Position numbers and translations under genes: made by a program
Notes under the pieces: generated by a model
What the model saw: only the letters and a program-made list of their open reading frames with translations
What the model was told of the DNA's origin: nothing
Databases searched by the model: none
Source of the DNA: Streptomyces sp. ATexAB-D23
GTDB taxonomy: Bacteria > Actinomycetota > Actinomycetes > Streptomycetales > Streptomycetaceae
DNA: 64,000 nt
Assembly: GCF_000373645.1 (NCBI RefSeq)
Contig: NZ_KB892001.1
Coordinates: forward strand, 66,441-130,440
Direction of reading: 5' to 3'
Part shown: positions 50,492-58,596 of the stretch, one piece after another
Layout: each line of letters opens with the position of its first letter
How positions within the stretch are numbered: position 1 is the first letter of the stretch

Positions 50492-51670
50492 GTGTCGCTG
50501 CCACCCCTGGTCGAGCCAGCTGCTGAGCTCACCGTCGACGAGGTCCGCAGGTACTCCCGCCACCTGATCATCCCGGATGTCGGGATGGACGGGCAGAAGC
50601 GGCTGAAGAACGCGAAGGTGCTCTGTGTCGGCGCCGGGGGCCTCGGCTCGCCGGCCCTGATGTACATGGCCGCCGCCGGTGTCGGCACGCTCGGCATCGT
50701 GGAGTTCGACGAGGTCGACGAGTCGAACCTGCAGCGCCAGGTCATCCACAGCCAGGGTGACATCGGCAAGTCCAAGGCGCTGTCGGCCAAGGAGACCGTG
50801 CAGGGAATCAACCCCCTGGTCAACGTGGTCCTTCACGAGGAGCGGCTCGAAGCCGACAACGTGATGGACATCTTCTCCCAGTACGACCTGATCGTGGACG
50901 GCACGGACAACTTCGCCACCCGCTATCTCGTCAACGACGCCGCGGTCCTGCTGAACAAGCCCTACATCTGGGGTTCGATCTACCGCTTCGACGGCCAGGC
51001 GTCCGTGTTCTGGTCCGAGCACGGACCCTGCTACCGCTGCCTGTACCCGGAGCCGCCCCCGCCGGGCATGGTTCCGTCCTGCGCCGAGGGCGGCGTCCTC
51101 GGCGTGCTCTGCGCCTCCATCGGCTCCATCCAGGTCAACGAGGCCATCAAGCTGCTCGCCGGCATCGGCGACCCGCTGGTCGGCCGGCTGATGATCTACG
51201 ACGCCCTGGAGATGCAGTACCGCCAGGTCAAGGTCCGCAAGGACCCCGACTGCGCGGTCTGCGGCGAGAACCCCACCGTCACCGAGCTCATCGACTACGA
51301 GGCCTTCTGCGGCGTCGTGTCCGAGGAGGCCCAGGAGGCGGCTGCCGGTTCCACGATCACTCCGAAGCAGCTCAAGGAGTGGATCGACGCCGACGAGAAG
51401 ATCGAGATCATCGACGTCCGCGAGCCGAACGAGTACGAGATCGTCGCGATCCCGGGCTCCCGGCTGGTCCCGAAGAACGAGTTCCTGATGGGCAACGCCC
51501 TCCAGGACCTCCCGCAGGACCGGCGCATCGTCCTGAACTGCAAGACGGGTGTCCGCAGTGCGGAGGTCCTCGCGGTCCTCAAGTCGGCGGGCTTCGCCGA
51601 CGCGGTCCACGTGGGCGGCGGCGTGATCGGCTGGGTCAACCAGATCGAGCCCGAGAAGCCGGTCTACTAG
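50492..51670 (+). CDS. moeZ: Adenylyltransferase/sulfurtransferase MoeZ
   Basis: 392 aa. A ThiF/MoeB E1-like adenylation domain (1-265) with the ATP motif GAGGLGSP, Zn cysteines (CYRCLYP, then CAVCG) and the E1 acidic DNF region; a C-terminal rhodanese domain (about 290-392) with Cys350 in LNCKTGVRS. It activates and thiolates ubiquitin-like sulfur carriers (MoaD, ThiS, CysO). GTG 50492 follows GAGG. Followed by a terminator shared with the convergent protease. Confidence 0.94.
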   Translation: MSLPPLVEPAAELTVDEVRRYSRHLIIPDVGMDGQKRLKNAKVLCVGAGGLGSPALMYMAAAGVGTLGIVEFDEVDESNLQRQVIHSQGDIGKSKALSAKETVQGINPLVNVVLHEERLEADNVMDIFSQYDLIVDGTDNFATRYLVNDAAVLLNKPYIWGSIYRFDGQASVFWSEHGPCYRCLYPEPPPPGMVPSCAEGGVLGVLCASIGSIQVNEAIKLLAGIGDPLVGRLMIYDALEMQYRQVKVRKDPDCAVCGENPTVTELIDYEAFCGVVSEEAQEAAAGSTITPKQLKEWIDADEKIEIIDVREPNEYEIVAIPGSRLVPKNEFLMGNALQDLPQDRRIVLNCKTGVRSAEVLAVLKSAGFADAVHVGGGVIGWVNQIEPEKPVY

Positions 51671-51683
51671 AACAGCGCTTCGA

Positions 51684-51720
51684 AAGGGGGCCGGTCCGCG
51701 TCATGCGGGCCGGCCCCCTT
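51684..51720. terminator. Bidirectional terminator after moeZ
   Basis: A 16-bp stem with one G-T pair (51684-51699 with 51705-51720) and a 5-nt loop, between convergent moeZ and protease genes. Confidence 0.8.
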
Positions 51721-51734
51721 CTCGTGCCCGGGGC

Positions 51735-53315
51735 CTACGAACAGGTGGTGCCGTCCGCCGGGACCTTGCCCTCCAGGAAGTACGCGTCCACGGCCGAGGT
51801 GACGCAGCTGTTGCCGCCGTAGGCGCCGTGCCCCTCGCCCTTGTTGGAGAGCAGGACGCCGACGCCCTCGCCCAGCTCGTCCGTCATCTTGCGCGCACCC
51901 TCGTACGGTGTCGCCGGGTCGCCCGTCGTCCCCACGACCAGGATCGGACCGGCTCCCGGGGCGCTCGCCTCGGGCGTGTCGTGCTCGCCCTCCACCGGCC
52001 AGCCGGAACACCAGCCGGCCGTGTCCCAGGCCAGGAACGGACCGAAGACCGGAGACAGCTTCTCGAACTCGGGCAGCAGCGCCTTCGCCTCGGCCGCCGT
52101 GGGCCTGGCCCTGCTGTCCGCGCAGGAGATGGCCCGCTGGGAGTGGCTCTCGGTGTCGTAGTGCCCGTTCTCGTCGCGGCCGTTGTACGAGTCGGCGAGT
52201 CGCAGCAGCGTGGCGCCGCTGCCGTTCTCCGCCTCGTCCAGAGCCCGGGTGAGGGTCGGCCAGCTGCTCTTGGAGTAGAGGGGGAGCACGATGCCGGTGA
52301 TCGCCAGCGACTCGTTGAGCTCGCGGTCGGTGCCGGTGGGCAGCGGTTCGGCGTCGATCCGCTTCAGCAGGGCGGCGATGCGCCGCGTTGCGGCCTTCGG
52401 GTCCTGGCCGCGGTCCTTGAAGTAGTTCTCCAGCGCCCGCTGGAAGCCGGTCGCCTGGTTGCGGGCGTGCCCGGTGGTGTCCGCGGTGGGGTCGACCACC
52501 GCGTCGAAGACCGTACGCCCCACGTTCTCCGGGAAGAGGTGGGCGTAGGTGCCGCCCAGCTCCGTGCCGTACGACATGCCGAAGTAGGTCAGCTTCCGGT
52601 CGCCGAGGACCTCGCGGATCAGGTCCATGTCACGGGCCGCGTTCGTCGTGCCGACGTACGGGAGGACCTTGCCCGACAGGCGTGCGCAGCCGGCTCCGAA
52701 GGCGGCGCCGTCCTTCATGAACTCGGCCTGCTCGGCCGCCGTGTCCGGGGTCATGTCGACGTCCCGGTAGGCGTCCTCCTGCTCCTTGTCGTCGCGGCAC
52801 CGCACCCCGGCGCTCCCGGCGACCCCGCGCGGGTCGAAGCCCACCAGGTCGTAGCGGGTGTTGAGGGTGGTGTACGAGGCGGCGGCGCGCGGCAGTATCG
52901 AGACGCCCGAGCCGCCGGGCCCGCCGAAGTTGAACAGCATGGAGCCCAGGCGCCGGCCCTTGTCGCGGGCCTCCTTGCGGACCAGGGCGATGCCGATCGT
53001 GTCGCCCTGGGGCTTCGCGTAGTCCAGCGGCACCTTCACCTGGGTGCAGCGCCACTCCGCTCCCGGGGCGCTGCCCCCCTCGGGGGCCTCGCAGCGCTTC
53101 CAGTCCAGGTGCTGGGAGGTGAGCGACGTGGGCAGGGCCGGCAGCCCGTCCGCGGTGGACGGACGGCCGGCGGACGGCGAGGCGGCCGAAGAGGCCGTGC
53201 CGCCGTCCGCCGCCTTGCCCGGCTTGTCGTCCGAACCGTCCTCGCAGCCCGCGAGCACCCCGGTCAGGAGCAGTGCGGCGGCGGCGAGTGCCCCGGCCCG
53301 TGCGTGTGCGACCAC
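51735..53315 (-). CDS. TAP-like lipoprotein peptidase (SlpD/SlpE family)
   Basis: 526 aa. A lipobox LAGC (Cys24) anchors it to the membrane. Alpha/beta-hydrolase protease: nucleophile Ser248 in YFGMSYGTELGG, oxyanion FNFGGPGGSGV, acid in VGTTGDPATPY and base His in GEGHGAYGG. Relatives of S. lividans tripeptidyl aminopeptidase, mycelium-bound SlpD/SlpE, which trim peptides from the N-terminus. GTG 53315 with GGGGAGG. Tandem with a paralogue 67 bp upstream. Confidence 0.88.
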   Translation of the reverse strand: MVAHARAGALAAAALLLTGVLAGCEDGSDDKPGKAADGGTASSAASPSAGRPSTADGLPALPTSLTSQHLDWKRCEAPEGGSAPGAEWRCTQVKVPLDYAKPQGDTIGIALVRKEARDKGRRLGSMLFNFGGPGGSGVSILPRAAASYTTLNTRYDLVGFDPRGVAGSAGVRCRDDKEQEDAYRDVDMTPDTAAEQAEFMKDGAAFGAGCARLSGKVLPYVGTTNAARDMDLIREVLGDRKLTYFGMSYGTELGGTYAHLFPENVGRTVFDAVVDPTADTTGHARNQATGFQRALENYFKDRGQDPKAATRRIAALLKRIDAEPLPTGTDRELNESLAITGIVLPLYSKSSWPTLTRALDEAENGSGATLLRLADSYNGRDENGHYDTESHSQRAISCADSRARPTAAEAKALLPEFEKLSPVFGPFLAWDTAGWCSGWPVEGEHDTPEASAPGAGPILVVGTTGDPATPYEGARKMTDELGEGVGVLLSNKGEGHGAYGGNSCVTSAVDAYFLEGKVPADGTTCS

Positions 53316-53382
53316 GTGTGCGTACCTCCCCGTAGAGCCCTGCCGTCCGGCAGTTCGCCCATGGTAGGCGCGCGGCAGGTGC

Positions 53383-54984
53383 CTATCCGCAGACCGTTCC
53401 GGCGGCCGGGACCCTGCCGTCCAGCAGATAGCCGCCCACCGCCTTCTGCACGCAGGCGTCGCCGCTGTTGTACGCGCCGTGCCCCTGCCCCTTGTACGTC
53501 ATCTCCACGCCGACGCCCTCGCCCAGCTCCTCGGCCATCGCCTTGGCGCCCGCGTACGGGGTCGCCGGGTCACCGGTGTTGCCGATGACCAGCACGGGGG
53601 CCGAGCCGGGAGCGCTGACGTCAGGGGTCTTCCAGGTGCCCTTCGCCGGCCAGTCGGTGCAGCCCATCAGGCCCCAGCCCAGGTAGTCGCCGAAGACCGG
53701 AGAGGCCTCCCGGAAGGCGGGGAGCTTCGCCTTCGTCTGCTCCAGGGTGAACCGCTCCCGGGAGTCGGCGCAGCTGATCGCGGTGTAGGCGGCGGCCGAA
53801 TTGTCGTAGCGCCCGTCCTCGGAGCGGCCGTTGAGGGAGTCGGCGAGGGCCAGGAGCAGCGAGCCGTTCCCGCCGTCGGCCTCGTCCACACCCTGTTCGA
53901 GGAGCGGCCAGGTCTCCTTGGAGTAGAGGGCGGCAGCGATGCCGGTGGTGGCCTGGGTCTGCGTCAGCTTGCGGGAGCCGATGCCCCTGACGGGCTTCTT
54001 CTCCAGCCGGTCCAGCAGGTCGACGATGCCCTGCTCGATCTCCTTCCGGTCGGAGCCGGGCAGCTTGCAGGCGTCGCCCCGGTCGGCGCAGTCCTTCGCG
54101 AAGTTGTCCAGGGCGAGCTGGAAGCCCTTGGCCTGGCCGAGCGAGGACTGCTCGGCGTCCTCGGTCGGGTCGACCACCGCGTCGAGCACCGCCCTGCCCA
54201 CGTTCTTGGGGAACAGGTGCGCGTAGACGCCGCCCAGTTCGGTGCCGTACGAGATGCCGAAGTAGTGGAGCCGGTCGTCGCCGAGTACCTGGCGCATCAG
54301 GTCCATGTCACGGGCGGCGTTGGTGGTGCCGACGTACGGGAGCTGTTCGCCGGACCTCTTCTCGCAGGCGGCGGCGTACTCCTTGGTGTCCTTGACGAAC
54401 GCCTTCTCCTCCGCCGCGTCGTCCGGCGTGCCGTCCTCCTGGTAGCGCGCGTCCAGTTGCTTGTCGGTCTCGCACTCCACCCCGTCGCTGTTCCCCACCC
54501 CGCGCGGGTCGAAGCTCACCAGGTCGTAACGGGCGCGCAGCTTGTCGTACTGGGTGCCGAACGCGGGCAGGGTGGCGACGCCCGAACCGCCGGGGCCGCC
54601 GAAGTTGAAGATGAGCGAGCCGATCCGCTTCTTCTCGCTGATCGCCCTGGCGCGGACGAGGGCCAGCTCGATGGTGTCGCCGTCGGGCTTCGCGTAGTCG
54701 AGGGGAGCCTTCATCGAGGTGCACTCCCAGGCGGCCCCGCCGGGCAGCGGGGAAGGCGCGTTTCCGCCGCCCTGTGCCTGGGAAGGGGCGGGGCACTTCT
54801 TCCACGTCAGCTTCTGGGCGGCGAGGCCGGACGGGCTGCCGGTGGCGGCGTTCGCCGCGCGCGGCGGGCTGGTCGAGCGGTCGGCCGCGTCCTTGTCACC
54901 GCCGTTCGCACAGCCGGCGAGGGGGAGCAGCACGGTCACGGTGGCGGCGAGCGCCGCGGCGCGCAGGGCAGGGGAGGTCCTCAT
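53383..54984 (-). CDS. TAP-like lipoprotein peptidase, tandem paralogue
   Basis: 533 aa, same architecture as the adjacent gene: lipobox LAGC, FNFGGPGGSGV, Ser245 in YFGISYGTELGG, VIGNTGDPATPY and GQGHGAYNSG. The two differ through the lid region (residues about 300-420), suggesting altered specificity after duplication. Which of the pair corresponds to SlpD and which to SlpE cannot be decided by eye. Confidence 0.88.
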   Translation of the reverse strand: MRTSPALRAAALAATVTVLLPLAGCANGGDKDAADRSTSPPRAANAATGSPSGLAAQKLTWKKCPAPSQAQGGGNAPSPLPGGAAWECTSMKAPLDYAKPDGDTIELALVRARAISEKKRIGSLIFNFGGPGGSGVATLPAFGTQYDKLRARYDLVSFDPRGVGNSDGVECETDKQLDARYQEDGTPDDAAEEKAFVKDTKEYAAACEKRSGEQLPYVGTTNAARDMDLMRQVLGDDRLHYFGISYGTELGGVYAHLFPKNVGRAVLDAVVDPTEDAEQSSLGQAKGFQLALDNFAKDCADRGDACKLPGSDRKEIEQGIVDLLDRLEKKPVRGIGSRKLTQTQATTGIAAALYSKETWPLLEQGVDEADGGNGSLLLALADSLNGRSEDGRYDNSAAAYTAISCADSRERFTLEQTKAKLPAFREASPVFGDYLGWGLMGCTDWPAKGTWKTPDVSAPGSAPVLVIGNTGDPATPYAGAKAMAEELGEGVGVEMTYKGQGHGAYNSGDACVQKAVGGYLLDGRVPAAGTVCG

Positions 54985-55054
54985 CGCTCCATGCTGCGGC
55001 GGTGCGGGGAGGGGTGCACGGGGTGCCGGTCCAACCGGGTGGCCGGTGCGCGGT

Positions 55055-57793
55055 TCAGATCTCGCCCTTGCGGGTCAGGTGGTTGAAGCAGAGCCAGCCG
55101 GGAAGGACCGGCAGCCACAGGGTCATCAGCCGGAACAGCAGCACCGCGGGCGCGGCGACCTCCTTCGGCAGCCCGACCGCGATCAGACCCAGCGTCAGGG
55201 CGCCCTCGACGGCGCCCATGCCGCCGGGCGTGGGGGCGGCCGAGCCCAGCGCGTTGCCGGCGAGGAAGACGACCGCGATGCTCGCGTAGCTGAGATGGGG
55301 GGTGTCCGGTCCGCTGAACGCCCGGATCGAGGCGTCCAGGCACATCACGAACACACCGGTCAGCAGCAGCATCCCGCCGATGCCGGTGAGCAGCTTCTGC
55401 GGCCGCTGCACCACGTCGAGCATGCGCGGGACGACCCCCGCGAACAGCGACCGCACCCGGGTCACCACGAACTTCCGCAGGAACGGAATGGCCGTCACCA
55501 CCAGCACCAGCACGGCGACCGTCAGCAGCCCCGCGATCACGGTCCTGGACGGGGTGAGCGAGGACGGGGTCTTCTCGGTGCCGGTCAGATAGCCGAAAGC
55601 GCCGAGCAGCAGGATGTGGCAGCCCAGGCCGAACAGCTGCGAGGCGCCCACACTGGCGACCGCGAGGCCGGGCCGGACCCCGGAGCGCTGGAGGAAACGG
55701 GTGTTCAGCGCGACCCCGCCGACCGCCGCCGGCGCCACGATCTTCACGAACGAACCGGCGACCTGCGCGAGGACCGTCCTGCCGAACGACACCCGCTCGG
55801 GCACGAAGCCCAGCAGGCTCATCGCCGCCGCCACGTAGCTGAGCGCCGAGAAGCCGACCGCCGCCGCCACCCAGCCCCACTCCGCCTGCTCGACCACCGC
55901 GCCGAAGTCGGCCTGGGTGACCTGCGAGATCAGGAAGTACGCGGCGATGGCACCGGCGATGAAGCTGAACAGGGTGCGCGGCTTGATGCGCTCCAGGCGG
56001 ACCGGCTCGACGGGGGCCTGCGGCCGGATCAGCAGGACCTCCCGGCGGATCTGGGAGAGCAGGTCCTCCTCGCGCGCCTCCTCCAGCGCGTCGTCCATGG
56101 CCCGTTTCTCGGCCTGCTTCTCGGTGCGCAGCGACTTGCGGCCGGCCTTTCGGCCCGCGTCCCCGTCATCGGGGAGTTCCGCGCCCTCGGCCTTGGCCCG
56201 CTTCGCCGCGTCCGAGGCGTCGAGCACGGCCTCGCGCTCGCGCTGCGACCGTTCCCGGGCGAGCCTGCGCAGATGCGCCCGGGTGGACCGGCTGAGCGCG
56301 ATCGGCTGGAGCAGCGGCAGGGAATCGGCGACGGCGTCCGGGCCGAGCACGGCGAGCGCGGCGGACACGGCCCGCTCGGGGCCCACCCGCAGACCGGTCG
56401 TCGTGAGCAGCTGCGCGACGTCCATCCGCAGCACCAGATCACCGGCCGCGATCTCCCCGCCGCGCAGGTCCGTGACGAACACCTTGCCGAAACGATCCAC
56501 CAGGATGGCGTCTCCGGTGAGCCTGCGGTGCGCGATCCGGCGCGACTGGAGGGCCTTCACCTGATGCCACGCGCCGCGCACCACGGCGTCGGTGATCTCG
56601 GCGTCCTCCAGGGCGTCCAGGGACCGGCCGCCGATGTGCTCGTAGACGAGCATCACCGCGTCCGGGCCCAGTTCGGACGTGGCGATCAGCTTGGGCGCGT
56701 TGGCCCCGGCGGCGATGGCGGCGTACGCGAGGAGCGCCTCCTGCTCCAGCGCCTGGCGCAGCGACTGGATGGACCGCCGCTGGGTGATGCCGCGCAGGGT
56801 GAGTCTGCGCCACACCCGGTAGAAGAAGCCCTGGGCCTGCTGCTCGCGGTCCACGACCGTCACATCGAGCGGTGGCCCGTCCTCCAGTGAGACCAGATAG
56901 CGCCGCCCCCGGTCGCTCTGGTCGCCGGAGTCGGGCGCGTCCTCGGCCCGCATCGCGGTGACCGGGCGGAAGCCCACGTGGCGCAGCCCGGCCATCAGGT
57001 GCTGCCCGGTGGGGCGGACGTTCGGCGAGCCGACCGCGTACAGCGTGCCGTACGCGACCGTCCAGCCGATCAGGACCGTCAGGACGATGGAGAACGGGGT
57101 GGTGTAGCCGCCGACCAGCATGGCGAACGCGTCGAGCAGCAGCACCACCCACAGCACGACCCGCCAGCGCGGCCGTCTCGCCATCCCCACCGCCGTCATA
57201 TAGGCGATCACGGGGGCGAGGTAGCCGTGCACGGGATCGGTCACCGCGTCACCGGGCGTCGGCTGGGTCAGCGCGTCCTGCACGGTTCCGGAAGCGGACT
57301 TGGCGACCCACAGGTCGGTGGCGAGCGTCACACCGTGCGCCAGCACCGCGGCCAGCACCCCGTCCGCGATCCGCAGCCCGTCCCGTTTGATCAGCCGCTC
57401 GATGGCGAAGGCGACCGGTACCAGGAGCACGGCGATGCTGGAGACCAGCCCGGCCAGCTTGATGAGCAGGTCGGGGGCCTGTCCGGTGCCCTTGTTGATG
57501 TCCTGTTCGAGTCCGGTGGTCGTGCCGTGGGCGAAGGCGGCGACGGAGAACAGCACGACGACCGCCAGCACCCCGATGAGCAGGCGCAGCAGGTCGGAGG
57601 GGCGGTGCACCCGGGCGGGCAGCAGGGGCTCGTCGCCCGAGACGCGCTCGGTGAGCGCCTCTTCGGAGGTGGAGAGCGTCGAGCCGGCCAGGTGCCCGGA
57701 CGAGCCCTCCGCGTCCGTGTCCGGCTCCTGCCGGGCCTTGTCCGGGCGTGGCTCGGCGTCGGAGGCGTCGTCGGCCGCCTTCGGTGGCTGCAC
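55055..57793 (-). CDS. Large flippase-like (LPG_synthase_TM) protein with kinase-like domain
   Basis: 912 aa. An acidic disordered N-terminus, about six membrane helices, a pseudokinase-like cytoplasmic stretch (MLVYEHIGGRSLDAL, then HRRLTGDAILVDRFGKVFVTDLRGGE), a charged coiled-coil linker, and a C-terminal UPF0104/LPG-synthase transmembrane block (about 600-905, LSYVAAAMSLLGFVPE, then APTPGGMGAVEGALTLGL). Probably moves or modifies a lipid; the catalytic half of MprF is absent. GTG 57793 is preferred (AAGGAG 6 nt upstream) over GTG 57841, which has no site. Confidence 0.8.
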   Translation of the reverse strand: MQPPKAADDASDAEPRPDKARQEPDTDAEGSSGHLAGSTLSTSEEALTERVSGDEPLLPARVHRPSDLLRLLIGVLAVVVLFSVAAFAHGTTTGLEQDINKGTGQAPDLLIKLAGLVSSIAVLLVPVAFAIERLIKRDGLRIADGVLAAVLAHGVTLATDLWVAKSASGTVQDALTQPTPGDAVTDPVHGYLAPVIAYMTAVGMARRPRWRVVLWVVLLLDAFAMLVGGYTTPFSIVLTVLIGWTVAYGTLYAVGSPNVRPTGQHLMAGLRHVGFRPVTAMRAEDAPDSGDQSDRGRRYLVSLEDGPPLDVTVVDREQQAQGFFYRVWRRLTLRGITQRRSIQSLRQALEQEALLAYAAIAAGANAPKLIATSELGPDAVMLVYEHIGGRSLDALEDAEITDAVVRGAWHQVKALQSRRIAHRRLTGDAILVDRFGKVFVTDLRGGEIAAGDLVLRMDVAQLLTTTGLRVGPERAVSAALAVLGPDAVADSLPLLQPIALSRSTRAHLRRLARERSQREREAVLDASDAAKRAKAEGAELPDDGDAGRKAGRKSLRTEKQAEKRAMDDALEEAREEDLLSQIRREVLLIRPQAPVEPVRLERIKPRTLFSFIAGAIAAYFLISQVTQADFGAVVEQAEWGWVAAAVGFSALSYVAAAMSLLGFVPERVSFGRTVLAQVAGSFVKIVAPAAVGGVALNTRFLQRSGVRPGLAVASVGASQLFGLGCHILLLGAFGYLTGTEKTPSSLTPSRTVIAGLLTVAVLVLVVTAIPFLRKFVVTRVRSLFAGVVPRMLDVVQRPQKLLTGIGGMLLLTGVFVMCLDASIRAFSGPDTPHLSYASIAVVFLAGNALGSAAPTPGGMGAVEGALTLGLIAVGLPKEVAAPAVLLFRLMTLWLPVLPGWLCFNHLTRKGEI

Positions 57794-58014
57794 GCCCTGC
57801 TCCTTCGTCGCCTCTGATTGGTCTTCGTGGTCTCGTATCACCGGTCACCGCCCGCATGATGGTGGCACGGCCGACGGACACAAGGGGGCATCAGGGTGCG
57901 ATGCGGGGGCGTGCGATGCGCAACATACGCTCCTTTCCCACCACGCGCACGCTGCGTGTGCGCCCGGACACGGACCTGCGGGGACTGTCGGTGGCGTACG
58001 GCAGGATGGGCACG

Positions 58015-58383
58015 ATGAGTGAACACCCGACGGGCGACGCGCTGCCGGAGTACGCGGAACGCGTGCTCGACGTCGCCGATCTGATCCCGCCCGGCCGCGT
58101 CATGACCTACGGCGACATCGCGGAGTGGCTGGGCGACGGCGGCCCGCGCCAGGTCGGCCGCGTCATGGCGCTGTACGGGGGAGCGGCGCCCTGGTGGCGC
58201 GTGGTGCGCTCGGACGGCGCGCTGCTGCCCGGCCACGAGCTGCGCGCGCTGGACCACTACCGCGAGGAGAGCACCCCGCTGCGCGAGGCGTCGCGCGGCG
58301 CGGAGGGCCACCTCCCGCGCCTGGACATGCGGCGCGCCCGGTGGGACGGCGTGACGGGCGGCGGTGGGGGAGCTCACACCTGA
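58015..58383 (+). CDS. Alkyltransferase-like (ATL) DNA-binding protein
   Basis: 122 aa, MGMT C-terminal fold. PPGRVMTYGDIAEWLG, RQVGRVMAL and GGAAPWWRVVRSDG line up with O6-alkylguanine-DNA alkyltransferases, but the reactive Cys of PCHR is Trp60 (P59-W60-W61-R62). ATL proteins bind O6-alkylguanine without repairing it and recruit nucleotide excision repair. The same gene lies near adnAB in M. tuberculosis (Rv3204). ATG 58015; an ATG at 58006 is also possible. Confidence 0.85.
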   Translation: MSEHPTGDALPEYAERVLDVADLIPPGRVMTYGDIAEWLGDGGPRQVGRVMALYGGAAPWWRVVRSDGALLPGHELRALDHYREESTPLREASRGAEGHLPRLDMRRARWDGVTGGGGGAHT

Positions 58384-58596
58384 CAGCTTCGGCCATCCGG
58401 AGGCGTATCGGGCGGAGCCTGGTCCGTACGGTGTGCGGGAAGCACGGCCCGGGACCGGGACGCGGCCGCCCGGAGAACGTGACGATCCCCGCAGCCGTCC
58501 CGGCGCATTCGCTCCGCGCGCCGGAGTAGCGTCGTCAGTTCGCGGCAGACACCACGCCCTCACCACCCGTACACCCACCAGGACCGGCGATCCCAC

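Noticed and set aside
54719..56890. A 723-aa plus frame opposite the flippase-like and protease genes
   Set aside because: Shadow frame: charged low-complexity sequence without hydrophobic or catalytic patterns.
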